NCBI GenBank assembly: GCA_964538565.1
Contig: CAZIGW010000273.1
Coordinates: 1-31,826 of the forward strand
Direction of reading: 5' to 3'
Source of the DNA: CAYVBN01 sp964538565
Lineage (GTDB): Bacteria > Pseudomonadota > Alphaproteobacteria > Rhizobiales > Xanthobacteraceae
DNA: 31,826 nucleotides
Position 1 is the first letter of the stretch. Each line of letters begins with the position of its first letter. Below, piece after piece: positions 14,850-23,852 of this stretch. The notes under the pieces were generated by a model. The model did no database searches. It saw nothing but the letters and a program-made list of their open reading frames with translations, and had not been told where the DNA came from. The position numbers were made by a program, and so were the translations under genes.

Positions 14850-17129
14850 TCAGCCGCTCACGTTGAACGCGGCGAGCGCGGCCATGTTGACGAGGTCGGT
14901 GTCCTTGGCGGACAGGCTGACGATCTGCACCGAGCGGTCGAGGCCGACCAGCAGCGGGCCGATGACGGTCGCTCCGCCGAGTTCCTGCAGCATCTTGGTG
15001 GAGATCGCGGCGGAATGGAACGCCGGCATGATCAGGACGTTGGCCGGGCCGGAGAGACGGCAGAAAGGGTAGGGCGCCATGGAGTCCATGTTGAGCGCCA
15101 CGTCGGCGGCCATCTCGCCGTCGTATTCGAAGTCGACGCGGCGCTGATCGAGAATGCGCACGGCCTGCTGCACGCGCGCGCTGCGGTCGCCCGGCGGATG
15201 GCCGAAGGTCGAGAACGCGAGCAGCGCGAGGCGCGGCTCGTAGCCGAGCTTGCGCGCCACGCCGGCCGCTTCCACGGCGATGTCGGCGAGATCCTCGGCT
15301 TCCGGCATCTCGGTGACCGCGGTGTCGGCGACCAGCACGGTGCGCCCGCGCGCGAGCACCAGCGAAACGCCCATCACCCGGTGGCCGGGCTTGGCGTCGA
15401 TGCAGCGCAGCACGTCCTGCAATGCGACAGAGAAGTTGCGCGTGACCCCCGCCACCATGGCGTCGGCGTCGTTGAGCGCGACCATGCAGGCGGCGAAGTG
15501 ATTGCGGTCCTGGTTGACGAGACGCTGGCAATCGCGCGTCAGGAATCCTTTGCGCTGCAGGCGCTCGTAGAGATACGCCGCATAGTCGGCGTTGCGATTG
15601 GACAGCCGCGCGTTGATGATCTCGATGCCGTCGCCGAGATCGATCCCGGCGTTCCTGGCGGTGGCCTGCACGCGCTCCTCGCGGCCGACCAGCAGCGCAG
15701 TGCCGAGCCCCTGATGGACGAAGCTCGCCGCCGCGCGGATGACCTGCTCCTCCTCGCCCTCGGCGAAGACGACGCGCTGCGGCTTGCGCCGCAGGCGGGC
15801 GAAGATGCGGGTGAGCACGCCGGCGACCGGGTCGCGCCGCGACCGCAACTGGTGCCGATAGGCCTCCATGTCGACGATCGGCTTGCGGGCAACACCCGTG
15901 TCCATCGCCGCCTTGGCGACGGCGGGCGGCACCGCGAAGATCAACCGCGGATCGAACGGGACCGGAATGATGTAATCGGGCCCGAATTTCGGCCGTGTCC
16001 CGTAGGCGGCGGCGACCTCGTCGGGCACGTCGGCGCGCGCGAGCGCGGCCAGCGCCCGGGCGGCGGCGATCTTCATCTCCATGTTGATCGTAGTCGCGCG
16101 CACGTCGAGCGCGCCGCGGAAGAGGTAGGGGAAGCCGAGCACGTTGTTGATCTGGTTCGGATAGTCGGAGCGGCCCGTCGCCATGATGGCGTCCTGGCGC
16201 ACGGCCGCGACCTCCTCGACCGTGATCTCCGGGTCCGGATTGGCCATGGCGAAGATGATCGGCTTGTCGGCCATGGCCTTGACCATCGCCTGGTCGACCG
16301 CGCCCTTGGCCGAAAGGCCGAAGAAGACGTCCGCGCCCTCGAGCGCCTGGGCGAGCGTGCGCGCCTTGGTCCTGACGGCGAACGCCGACTTCCACTGGTT
16401 CATGCCTTCCTTGCGGCCCTCGTAGATCACGCCCTTGGTGTCGCACAGGATCAGGTTTTCCGGGCGGAATCCGATGGCGCGCAGGAGCTCGAGGCAGGCG
16501 ATGCCGGCCGCGCCCGCGCCGTTGCACACGAGCCGCGTCGAGGCGATGTCGCGTCCGGTGAGGTCGAGCGCGTTGATGAGCCCGGCCGCCGCGATGATCG
16601 CGGTGCCATGCTGGTCGTCGTGGAACACCGGAATGTCGAGCGCCTCGCGCAGCTTCTGCTCGATGATGAAGCACTCGGGCGCCTTGATGTCTTCGAGGTT
16701 GATGCCGCCCCAGCTCTGGCCGAAGACCTTGACGGCATTGACGAACTCGTCGGGATCCTCGGTCGAGACCTCGAGGTCGATCGAATCGACGTCGGCGAAG
16801 CGCTTGAACAGCACCGCCTTGCCTTCCATTACCGGCTTGGCGGCGAGCGCCCCGCGATTGCCGAGCCCCAGAATGGCGGTGCCATTGGTGATCACGGCGA
16901 CGAAGTTGCCCTTCGTCGTGTAGTCGAAAGCCCGGCTCGGGTCCTCCGCGATGGCGAGCACCGGCACGGCCACGCCCGGCGAGTAGGCGAGCGACAGGTC
17001 GCGCTGCGTCGCCATTGGCTTGGTGGCCACGACTTCGAGCTTGCCGGGTCGACCCTGGCTGTGAAACTGCAGCGCCTCCTGATGGGTGAAGGTAGGACGC
17101 GGGCCGTTGCCCTTCGACTTCAATGACAT
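14850..17129 (-). CDS. maeB: NADP-type malic enzyme with phosphotransacetylase-like C-terminus
   Basis: The 759-residue protein is the fused MaeB type. The N-terminal part (about 1–430) oxidatively decarboxylates malate to pyruvate and carries the Tyr in LSLAYSPGVAVP, the lysine loop in GKAVLFKRFADVDSIDLE, the metal site VFHDDQHGTAI and the Rossmann motif CNGAGAAGIACLELL. The C-terminal part (about 440–759) resembles phosphate acetyltransferase (RVVFAEGEEEQVIRAA, MVAGVTRNFSVALQD, FSTFGHPPGDRSARVQQA). In known MaeB proteins this domain is regulatory, often binding acetyl-CoA, and not catalytic. The enzyme supplies pyruvate and NADPH during growth on dicarboxylates. The start is the ATG at 17129. 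A palindromic intergenic repeat lies just upstream in the promoter region. Confidence 0.96.
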   Translation of the reverse strand: MSLKSKGNGPRPTFTHQEALQFHSQGRPGKLEVVATKPMATQRDLSLAYSPGVAVPVLAIAEDPSRAFDYTTKGNFVAVITNGTAILGLGNRGALAAKPVMEGKAVLFKRFADVDSIDLEVSTEDPDEFVNAVKVFGQSWGGINLEDIKAPECFIIEQKLREALDIPVFHDDQHGTAIIAAAGLINALDLTGRDIASTRLVCNGAGAAGIACLELLRAIGFRPENLILCDTKGVIYEGRKEGMNQWKSAFAVRTKARTLAQALEGADVFFGLSAKGAVDQAMVKAMADKPIIFAMANPDPEITVEEVAAVRQDAIMATGRSDYPNQINNVLGFPYLFRGALDVRATTINMEMKIAAARALAALARADVPDEVAAAYGTRPKFGPDYIIPVPFDPRLIFAVPPAVAKAAMDTGVARKPIVDMEAYRHQLRSRRDPVAGVLTRIFARLRRKPQRVVFAEGEEEQVIRAAASFVHQGLGTALLVGREERVQATARNAGIDLGDGIEIINARLSNRNADYAAYLYERLQRKGFLTRDCQRLVNQDRNHFAACMVALNDADAMVAGVTRNFSVALQDVLRCIDAKPGHRVMGVSLVLARGRTVLVADTAVTEMPEAEDLADIAVEAAGVARKLGYEPRLALLAFSTFGHPPGDRSARVQQAVRILDQRRVDFEYDGEMAADVALNMDSMAPYPFCRLSGPANVLIMPAFHSAAISTKMLQELGGATVIGPLLVGLDRSVQIVSLSAKDTDLVNMAALAAFNVSG

Positions 17130-17170
17130 CTCAGCTCCTGAACGGTGACCCCGGACGGCAGGCGGCCGAC

Positions 17171-17226
17171 GTTAGAGCGCGGTGAGCAAAAGTGGAAGCC
17201 GGTTTTGCGCCCCATCGCACCCTAAC
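17171..17226. repeat. Hyphomicrobiales-type intergenic palindromic repeat
   Basis: An imperfect palindrome begins GTTAGAGC and ends ACCCTAAC, with inner arms GAGCAAAA and TTTTGCG around the core AGTGGAAGCCGG. From memory, this design (AGAGC…AAAAGTG…CCGGTTTT…) matches a family of short intergenic repeats seen in many copies in Bradyrhizobium-like genomes. It sits 40–100 bases upstream of maeB, between maeB and the divergent small membrane protein gene, and could fold into a strong hairpin in either leader RNA. Confidence 0.6.
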
Positions 17227-17415
17227 TCCATGAAGCTGCGCATGATCTCGTCGGCGCGCCGGGGCAGCCCGGGCTGCGCGGCGTCTGCGCAGTTGAACCC
17301 GCGCCCGGCGGGTAGTAAGTCGGGCCCTCCCAGGCGTTCGCACCGGGTGTTCGTGACCGGTCATGCCGCCCGGTATCGTCGCCCGCGTTCGCGACCTCCA
17401 GACACCGCTCGACCC

Positions 17416-17736
17416 ATGATCCGATTCCTGCTTCGATTCGCCGGCCTGTGGATTCTCGCCGCCGGATTCATTTTTCTGGTTTACGACGGCACGAAGTCCA
17501 TCGCGGCCAACGCGGTGATCGTGACCTCGCTCGGCCAGACGTGGAACGACATCAATTCCGGCAGCCTGCAATCGCTGCAGCCGGCGCTCGAGGGTCATGG
17601 GATCGTCTGGCTGTGGGACCCGGTGTTCCTGTCGCTGCTGCGCGCGCCGACCTGGGCGGTGCTTGGCGTCGCCGGGATCATCCTGATTCTGCTCGGGCGC
17701 CGGAAGAAGCCTCTCATCGGCTACGAGCGCGAATGA
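17416..17736 (+). CDS. small conserved membrane protein, unknown function
   Basis: The 106-residue product has two membrane segments, about residues 4–22 (FLLRFAGLWILAAGFIFLV) and 79–98 (APTWAVLGVAGIILILLG), joined by a loop of some 55 residues containing DGTKSIAANAVIVTSLGQTW, and ends in a short basic tail (RRKKPLIGYERE). I recall similar small proteins in other Hyphomicrobiales, but none with a known role. The ATG at 17416 is chosen because the signal-like helix begins there; upstream in-frame translation is incoherent. It is divergent from maeB and convergent with the GlcG/HbpS-like gene. Confidence 0.75.
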   Translation: MIRFLLRFAGLWILAAGFIFLVYDGTKSIAANAVIVTSLGQTWNDINSGSLQSLQPALEGHGIVWLWDPVFLSLLRAPTWAVLGVAGIILILLGRRKKPLIGYERE

Positions 17737-17788
17737 AACCCGAGGCCGCGGCGGCGCCGCGGTCTCGGGCCCTTTTGCGGCGGCCCGC

Positions 17789-18298
17789 CTATTTCATTGA
17801 GTCGGCGCCCGCCTTGCAGACCACCGCATCCTGGTCGCCGGTGCCGCCGCTGCAGCCGATCGCACCGATGAGCTTGCCGCCCACGACCAGCGGGAATCCC
17901 CCCGGTGAGGCGACCAGCGTCGCGTCGAGCGTATGCACGTAGGGATGGCCGTGTTCCTCGGCCTCGTAGAACACGCGGGTCTCGCGCCGGAAACGCGCCG
18001 CCGTGCGGGCCTTGCCCCAGGAAATCGGCACGGATGCGGCCTGGGTCCCGTCCAGCTTCTCGAAGTAGACGAGATCGCCGCTGGGATCGACGACGCTGAT
18101 CGCCATCTTCCAGTCGCGCTTCTTGGCTTCCGCGGCTGCGGCCGCGGCCACTTGCTTGGCCTGATCGAGATTGATCGACATGCCATAGGGAATGTCGAAC
18201 GGCATCTTTTCCGGAACGGCGGGAGCCTGCGCGCGCGCCGCTGCCCCGAACGCCAGAACGATCAAGCCGGCAAGCAATGTCACAACAGAACGATTCAT
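17789..18298 (-). CDS. secreted GlcG/HbpS family (heme-degrading domain-like) protein
   Basis: The 169-residue protein has a signal peptide (hydrophobic 6–19, cleavage likely after AARA near residue 23), then one GlcG/HbpS-type alpha-beta domain: INLDQAKQVAAAAAAEAKKR, ISVVDPSGDLVYFEKLDG, SWGKARTAARF, FPLVVGGKLIGAIGCSGGTGDQD. Members bind heme or small cofactors; HbpS of Streptomyces is a secreted heme-linked redox sensor. The actual ligand here is unknown. An SD (GGGGAGGA) lies six bases before the ATG at 18298. It shares a 230-base divergent intergenic region with msrA, which suggests both may serve oxidative stress, although that is inference. Confidence 0.85.
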   Translation of the reverse strand: MNRSVVTLLAGLIVLAFGAAARAQAPAVPEKMPFDIPYGMSINLDQAKQVAAAAAAEAKKRDWKMAISVVDPSGDLVYFEKLDGTQAASVPISWGKARTAARFRRETRVFYEAEEHGHPYVHTLDATLVASPGGFPLVVGGKLIGAIGCSGGTGDQDAVVCKAGADSMK

Positions 18299-18528
18299 GA
18301 CGTCCTCCCCTGATATCCTCCCGTCGCGTCATTCGCCCAGGGCGACGACGCTGACGGCTCAAGCATAGGGTGCGGGAGACCCGGCCGATACGGCTTGCCG
18401 TGCGAGCGCTCGCCGTTTCGTGATCTCCGGGCGGCGAGAGCCGCCGGGCGGACCCGTGCTGACGAAGTGCGAACACGAGGCATCCACCTTATATTCCGCA
18501 CGTCGATCGGCCGACCGGAGGTGTCGCC

Positions 18529-19188
18529 ATGTTCATGTTGAGGAAAAAGCTCGAAATGCCGTCCGCCGGAGAGGCCCTGCCGGGCCGCCCGGATCCGATC
18601 CCGACCGCGAGCCACCATTTCGTCAACGGGCACCCGCTCACGGGGCCGTATCCGGCCGGATTGGAGGTCGCCATCTTCGGCATGGGCTGCTTCTGGGGCG
18701 CGGAGCGCAAGTTCTGGGAGCTCGGCGACGGCGTCTACGTGACGGCGGTCGGCTATGCCGGGGGCTTCACGCCCAATCCGACCTACCAGGAGGTCTGCAC
18801 CGGCCGCACCGGGCACAACGAGGTGGTGCGCGTCGTCTACGACCCGCGGAAGATTTCCTACGAACGCCTGCTGGCGACGTTCTGGGAGAACCACGATCCG
18901 ACCCAGGGCATGCGCCAGGGAAACGACGTCGGCACCCAGTATCGCTCCGGCATCTACGTGACGACCCCGGCGCAGCGCCAGGCGGCCGAAGCTTCCAAGG
19001 CGATGTACGCCAAGGCGTTGGCGGGCAGGAACTATGGCCCGATCACGACCGAGATCCGCGAGGCGCCGGAATTCTATTTCGCCGAAGACTATCACCAGCA
19101 GTACCTGGCGAAGAATCCGCACGGCTATTGCGGCCTCGGCGGCACGGGTGTGAGCTGCCCGATCGGAACGGGCGTCGCGGCTCACTGA
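18529..19188 (+). CDS. msrA: peptide methionine-(S)-sulfoxide reductase
   Basis: MsrA reduces methionine-S-sulfoxide in oxidised proteins, using thioredoxin. The 219-residue product has the catalytic motif GMGCFWGAE with Cys54, the VGYAGG and PTYQEVCTGRTGH segments, QYRSGIY and the C-terminal recycling cysteines Cys201 and Cys210. The extra N-terminal 45 residues and length match the long E. coli-like MsrA form. No export signal is present, so it is cytoplasmic. The ATG at 18529 follows a good SD (CGGAGGTG), and TATATT at about 18490 may be a -10. It is divergent from the GlcG/HbpS-like gene and converges with the chemotaxis gene, 66 bases apart. Confidence 0.96.
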   Translation: MFMLRKKLEMPSAGEALPGRPDPIPTASHHFVNGHPLTGPYPAGLEVAIFGMGCFWGAERKFWELGDGVYVTAVGYAGGFTPNPTYQEVCTGRTGHNEVVRVVYDPRKISYERLLATFWENHDPTQGMRQGNDVGTQYRSGIYVTTPAQRQAAEASKAMYAKALAGRNYGPITTEIREAPEFYFAEDYHQQYLAKNPHGYCGLGGTGVSCPIGTGVAAH

Positions 19189-19254
19189 CCGGCATCCACT
19201 TCGTCGGAAAACACTCTCGCGGCGCCGGTGGGCGCGGTTGGCAGGCGGCCGCGC

Positions 19255-21285
19255 TCAGGCCGCCCGCACGGTGGCGAGGAAGCGCTCGACCTCGCGCTTG
19301 AGCTTGTTGCCCTCCTCCGACAGCGCCTTGGCCGAGGCCAGCACCTGCGTCGAGGCCGAACCGGTGTCGCCCGCGCTGCGATTGACGTCGCCGATCGTCG
19401 CCGCCACCTGCGTGGTGCCGTGCGCCGCGCGCTGCACGTTGCGGGCGATGTCCTGGGTGGCGCTCCCCTGCTGGTCGACGGCGCTCGCGATCGCGGTCGC
19501 GATGTCCGAGACCTGCCGGATCGTGGCGCCGATCTCCTTGATGGCGGAGACCGAATCCTGCGTGGCGGCCTGCATGCCGGCGATCTGCGCGCCGATTTCC
19601 TCTGTCGCCTTGGCGGTCTGGTTGGCGAGGCTCTTCACTTCGGAGGCGACGACGGCGAAGCCCTTGCCGGCTTCGCCCGCGCGCGCGGCCTCGATCGTCG
19701 CGTTGAGGGCGAGGAGGTTCGTCTGTTCGGCGATCGCCGTGATCAGCTTGACGACGTCGCCGATGCGGCCGGCCGCCTGCGAGAGCTGGGTGATGCGGGT
19801 ATCCGTCGCCTCGGCCTGACGCACCGCGGCTCCGGCGATCTCGCTCGACTGCTGCACCTGGCGGCTGATCTCCGCGATCGAGCGCGCGAGTTCGTCGGAG
19901 GCGGTCGACACCGACTGCACGTTGGCGGAGGCGTCCTCGGACGCGCTGGCGACGACGCCGGCGAGCTGCTCGGTGCGCTCGGCGGTGCGTGTGAGCGTCG
20001 TGGCGGTCGCCTCGAGCTCGGTTGCGGCGGTCGACACCGCATCCACGATGGCCACCACCGCCGCCTGGAACTCGTCGGCCATCCGGTTCATTTCCGCGCT
20101 GCGCGCGGCTGCCGCGCGGGCTTCGACCTGCTTCTGCTCGGCCTCGATCTGGTCCATGCGCAGCAGGTTCTGCTTGAACGTCTCGGCGGCGCGGGCGGCG
20201 TCGCCGACCTCGTCGGCGCGTGCCGCATAGGGGATCGCAATCGCCCGATCGCCGTTGGCGAGACCGAGGAGCACGTCGCCGATGCGGCGGATCGGCTTCG
20301 CGATGTTGAACATCGAGAACAAGGCCGAACCGATGAGCACGAGTACCACCGAGGCGCCCACCATCAGATTGATCTGCACCGCGCGCCGTTGCTCGGCGCT
20401 CGCCTGTTCCTTGACGGCCTCCACCGACTTGCCCACGTTGGCGCTGGTGGCATCGAGCGCGTCCTCGGCCTTCTGGCGAATGGAGTCGACGCGCTCGCGC
20501 AGGATCGCGGTGAGCCTGGCACGCGCCTGCGCGCCCTTGTCGACGATGCCCTTGTATTTCATCACCACGGGCGGAAGCTGATCGATCGACGCGATCAGTG
20601 CCGGATCCTGCGTCATGTCGCGCAGTTCCTTGATCATCTTCAGCGTCTGGGCGAAATAGCCTTCCATCCGTTTGAACTGATCGGCTTCGTTGCGCACGAG
20701 CGAGGAGAAGGACACGAGGCGCGCCTGCTTGTAGATCGAGTCGATGCGCTCGAGCTTGCGCGTCATCGCGTTGCTGTTCTCCGCGGACGCCAGTTCCGGA
20801 CTCTTGAGCAGCGGATCGAACTTGCTCGGCCAGTCGCGGCCGATGACGCCCTGCTCGTGGATGATCGCGATGATCTCCTTCTGCATGGCGCCGATCTCGG
20901 CATTGCCGGCGATGTAGGTCGCGAACAGGTCCTTCGCGGTCGCCAGTCTCTGACGGTCGCCGGCGTCGGTTGCGTTGCTCAAGGCCCGTTCGATCGCCGC
21001 GCGGCCTTCCTGGTCCAGGTCCTTGATCTGGCCGAGCCAACGGTCGACGTCTTCGGCGGTCGTCGCCATGCGGATGGCCCGGTTGACCGCGATGGCGCGG
21101 CGCAAGGCCAGCTCTGCGGTGAGCACCGCTTTCTCGAGCGCCTCGCCGGCATAGACGTGCTCGGCCGACGCCTGTGTCCGCAGGGTCGCCTGGTACTGAT
21201 TGGCGACCATCGCGGCGACGAGGACGACACCGGCCGCAGCCGAGATGCCAAGCTTGGCGCCGATTCTGAGTTTTGTGATGCGCAT
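19255..21285 (-). CDS. methyl-accepting chemotaxis protein
   Basis: The 676-residue receptor has a first membrane helix at about 10–28 (LGISAAAGVVLVAAMVA), a large periplasmic helical domain of about 270 residues, a second helix near 305–330 (INLMVGASVVLVLIGSALF), a HAMP region (KPIRRIGDVLLGLANGDRAIAIPYAARADEVGD in sequence, split here only for description), and a long signalling coiled coil. Its tip has the CheA/CheW-binding core including TNLLALNATIEAARAG and GKGFAVVASEVKSLA. No CheR-binding pentapeptide ends the protein (ends LATVRAA). No other chemotaxis gene is nearby, so it is an orphan receptor; the ligand is unknown. I use the ATG at 21285 instead of a TTG at 21294. Confidence 0.93.
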   Translation of the reverse strand: MRITKLRIGAKLGISAAAGVVLVAAMVANQYQATLRTQASAEHVYAGEALEKAVLTAELALRRAIAVNRAIRMATTAEDVDRWLGQIKDLDQEGRAAIERALSNATDAGDRQRLATAKDLFATYIAGNAEIGAMQKEIIAIIHEQGVIGRDWPSKFDPLLKSPELASAENSNAMTRKLERIDSIYKQARLVSFSSLVRNEADQFKRMEGYFAQTLKMIKELRDMTQDPALIASIDQLPPVVMKYKGIVDKGAQARARLTAILRERVDSIRQKAEDALDATSANVGKSVEAVKEQASAEQRRAVQINLMVGASVVLVLIGSALFSMFNIAKPIRRIGDVLLGLANGDRAIAIPYAARADEVGDAARAAETFKQNLLRMDQIEAEQKQVEARAAAARSAEMNRMADEFQAAVVAIVDAVSTAATELEATATTLTRTAERTEQLAGVVASASEDASANVQSVSTASDELARSIAEISRQVQQSSEIAGAAVRQAEATDTRITQLSQAAGRIGDVVKLITAIAEQTNLLALNATIEAARAGEAGKGFAVVASEVKSLANQTAKATEEIGAQIAGMQAATQDSVSAIKEIGATIRQVSDIATAIASAVDQQGSATQDIARNVQRAAHGTTQVAATIGDVNRSAGDTGSASTQVLASAKALSEEGNKLKREVERFLATVRAA

Positions 21286-21517
21286 GACGAGCAATGCCGG
21301 GTTGAATGATGGGTCGCGGCAACTATAAGGAGCCGCCCATTACCACAACCTAAACAGGGCCTTGCCTGTCGCAGGCTCCGTCACGTGCGATGACCGTACG
21401 TCAACGTCGCCGTTTCGCTCGCGGCGTCTCGCCGGTCGCCGAACCCACGGGTCCTAGTCGTGACGTGCGGGCGCGAAGGCGGGCCGGCGCGGCCCGCTTC
21501 GGCGGTCCTCCGGACTC

Positions 21518-22192
21518 TCAGCCGGCGCCCATCGTGCGCGCCAGCCAGGCGAGCGTGCGTTCCATGGCGAGCTTGGCGCTCGGTTCGTGATAGCTGCCGC
21601 GCTCGTCGCAGCTGAAGCCGTGGCCGGCCGGATAGGTGTGAATCTCGCAGTCGGGACGCTTCTGGCGGATCAACGCGACGTCCGACATCGGGATGCTCGC
21701 ATCCTGCTCGCCGAAGTGCATCTGCGTCGGCACTTTCGGCTTTTCGTCGGCGTTCTTAGCGATGTTGCCGCCGTAGTAGCAGACGGCCGAGGAGAGTCCG
21801 TCGAGCTTGGCGGCGGCCAGGAAGGCGACGCTGCCGCCCATGCAGTAGCCCACGATGCCGACGCGGCCGACGGGTTTCAGCGCATCGATCGCCGCCGCCG
21901 TGTCACGCAGCATCGCTGGCCAGTCGATCTTCGGCAGGAACTTGCGCGCCTCGGCGATTTCCTCGGGCGAATAGCCGGATTCGAAGTTGGGCTGATAGCG
22001 GTCGAACACGGCGGGCGCGAGCGCGACGTAGCCGGTCGCGGCGAAGCGATCGCACATGGAGCGGATGTGATGATTGACCCCGAAGATCTCCTGGACGATG
22101 ACGAGACCGCCCTTGGGGGCGCCGGCCGGGTCCGCCCGGTAGGCCCCGAGGCGAAACCCGTCGGATGCGGTAAGCGTCAGTGTGCTGCCCAT
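21518..22192 (-). CDS. dienelactone hydrolase family protein
   Basis: The 224-residue protein is an alpha/beta hydrolase of the dienelactone hydrolase type. The triad is visible as Cys117 (VGYCMGGS), Asp164 (FGEQDASIP) and His191 (YPAGHGFSC), and Glu35 in VIVQEIFGVN matches the glutamate that holds the cysteine in the family. It hydrolyses an ester or lactone in the cytoplasm. True chlorocatechol pathway partners are absent, so a broad housekeeping esterase is more likely. The ATG at 22192 follows GGAGGAAATC, a clear SD with nine bases of spacing. A longer reading from 22243 lacks this. A small exported-protein gene lies upstream on the same strand. Confidence 0.92.
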   Translation of the reverse strand: MGSTLTLTASDGFRLGAYRADPAGAPKGGLVIVQEIFGVNHHIRSMCDRFAATGYVALAPAVFDRYQPNFESGYSPEEIAEARKFLPKIDWPAMLRDTAAAIDALKPVGRVGIVGYCMGGSVAFLAAAKLDGLSSAVCYYGGNIAKNADEKPKVPTQMHFGEQDASIPMSDVALIRQKRPDCEIHTYPAGHGFSCDERGSYHEPSAKLAMERTLAWLARTMGAG

Positions 22193-22301
22193 CGACGATT
22201 TCCTCCATGCTGGTCGCGGCTTCGCGCGGGCGGCACCGTACAAGAGAAGAGATCGCGTGCAAAGCAGCGGTCCGATCTCGCCGTCGTCGCCGGGTCGAGC
22301 G

Positions 22302-22601
22302 CTAGAACCACGGCGGCGGCATGCCCCAGTCGTTCTTCCAGCCCGTCAGCCGGCCGTGGCTGAACTTCAGATAGACCCGGCGGTAGACCGGATAGAGTCC
22401 GGGCACTGCCGCGCGGCGCTCGGCCACGTAGATGTCCGCGCCGTGCCGATGGGCCACGAGCGCCAGCGGAACGCCGAGCGCGTCCGCTGCGCCCTGCTGG
22501 GTCATGCCGAAGATGAGTGGCACGGTGTTCGGGAAGTCGGGGTTCACCGAGCAGACGGCGAACCACCAGCACAGCGTGGCGAGAACGGCCGAGCGTCTCA
22601 T
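22302..22601 (-). CDS. small exported hypothetical protein
   Basis: A 99-residue protein with a hydrophobic N-terminus (AVLATLCWWFAVC, residues 5–17) that could be a signal peptide or anchor. The rest is a compact domain: FGMTQQGAADALGVPLALVAHRHG, then ADIYVAERRAAVP, YRRVYLKFSHGRLTGW and an aromatic tail ending WGMPPPWF. The arrangement (helix predicted to pack against a three-strand sheet, with a KFSHGRLTGW strand) recalls SmpA/BamE-like small envelope proteins, but this is only a resemblance. The start is supported by GCGGAGAC six bases upstream. It is on the same strand as the hydrolase gene, about 110 bases ahead of it. Confidence 0.7.
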   Translation of the reverse strand: MRRSAVLATLCWWFAVCSVNPDFPNTVPLIFGMTQQGAADALGVPLALVAHRHGADIYVAERRAAVPGLYPVYRRVYLKFSHGRLTGWKNDWGMPPPWF

Positions 22602-22855
22602 GGCGTCTCCGCAGGTCGGTGGCGCACAAATTCGGCGGGGCGCGGCGCAACAATCTAGCGCATCGGGCTCGTCAGCGGAATCCGGCTTGAGGCCATCGCG
22701 CCCGCCCGGGCGCTCGGAGCACGGCAGGCCCGCGCGCCCGCACGGCCGTGAGCCATTTCTTAACCCCTCTCGGCAACAAATGAATCTACGTCAGTTGACT
22801 TTGGCTCTGCGGTCGACCGCAAGGGTCGGCGACGCATACAGCTGCGGAAAACCCC

Positions 22856-23731
22856 ATGGTGCACCAGGTTCTCGGGCTGGTCGTCGAGAAGTTCGGCGCG
22901 GCCGTGACCGGCGTTCTTCCGAGCATGCTCGCCTATGCGGCGATCTTCACCGGGCTCGCCCTGTTCTCCAACTTCGCCTGCAATCCGGGCAAGGTCTGGT
23001 GGCGCAATCGCGGGCTGGCGACCGATCTCTGCTATTGGCTCGTCATGTCTCTTCTGCTGCCCTACATGCGCCTCGGCGTGCTGATGGTCGTCGCGGTGCC
23101 GCTCACCGGCATCACCGATCCGAACGAGCTCAACACCTACGTGGTCGAGGGCCGGGGGCTGCTGAGCCACATCGCGTTCTGGCCGCAAGTGGCGGTCTAT
23201 CTGCTGCTCTCGGACTTTCTGCTCTATTGGACGCATCGCATCTTCCACAGCCCGCGCATGTGGCCCTACCATGCGATTCACCATTCGGCCGAGGACGTCG
23301 ACTGGACGACCGCGCTGCGCTCGCATCCGATCAACCTTCTGCTCGGCTCGATCCTGATCGACGCGCTCATGTTGTGTCTCGGCATCGCGCCGGCGACGCT
23401 CGCCTTCCTTGCGCCGTTCAACAACGTGACCGCGGCGTTTGTGCACGCCAACCTGAACTGGACGCTCGGTCCGCTCAAATACGTGATCGCGAGCCCGGTG
23501 TTCCATCGCTGGCACCACACGATGCCGGAGGAGGGCGGCGAGCGCAATTTTGCCCCGACGTTCTCGCTGTGGGACGTGCTGTTCGGCACGTTCTACATGC
23601 CCGACGGCCGGCTACCGGCGCGCTACGGCGTCGACGATCCGCGGTTTCCGCAGAATTTCCTGGGGCAGCTTGCCTATCCGCTGCGCCGCCGCGCCGCCGG
23701 CCGATCGCTCGCGGCCGACCCGCAGGCGTGA
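22856..23731 (+). CDS. sterol desaturase/fatty acid hydroxylase family protein
   Basis: The 291-residue integral membrane protein has several hydrophobic segments (about 20–38, 58–84, 110–125, 158–190) and the three histidine clusters that bind a di-iron centre: His127-x3-His131 (HRIFH), His139-xx-His142-His143 (HAIHHS) and His217-xx-His220-His221 (HRWHH), with an extra His197. Such enzymes use oxygen to hydroxylate or desaturate lipids in the membrane. The substrate is unknown; in bacteria these proteins modify carotenoids, hopanoid or ornithine lipids, or ether lipids. No lipid-pathway gene is adjacent. It starts at the ATG at 22856 and converges with the creatininase family gene. Confidence 0.92.
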   Translation: MVHQVLGLVVEKFGAAVTGVLPSMLAYAAIFTGLALFSNFACNPGKVWWRNRGLATDLCYWLVMSLLLPYMRLGVLMVVAVPLTGITDPNELNTYVVEGRGLLSHIAFWPQVAVYLLLSDFLLYWTHRIFHSPRMWPYHAIHHSAEDVDWTTALRSHPINLLLGSILIDALMLCLGIAPATLAFLAPFNNVTAAFVHANLNWTLGPLKYVIASPVFHRWHHTMPEEGGERNFAPTFSLWDVLFGTFYMPDGRLPARYGVDDPRFPQNFLGQLAYPLRRRAAGRSLAADPQA

Positions 23732-23852
23732 AGCGGACCGTCGGGCCACGCGCTACGCGCCTGTCGAGCCAGGCAGGCTGCCGGCTTGCGCGAGGACGAC
23801 GCGTCGAGGCGGCGAACGCCCGGCCCTTGATTCCGTCAGACCTGAGAAATTC

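Noticed and set aside
14805..17126. 773-codon open frame antisense to maeB
   Set aside because: Composition is dominated by Arg, Asp, Val and His; maeB on the other strand has clear catalytic motifs.
19228..21309. 693-codon open frame antisense to the chemotaxis receptor
   Set aside because: Low-complexity shadow translation; the receptor on the minus strand has intact HAMP and signalling motifs.
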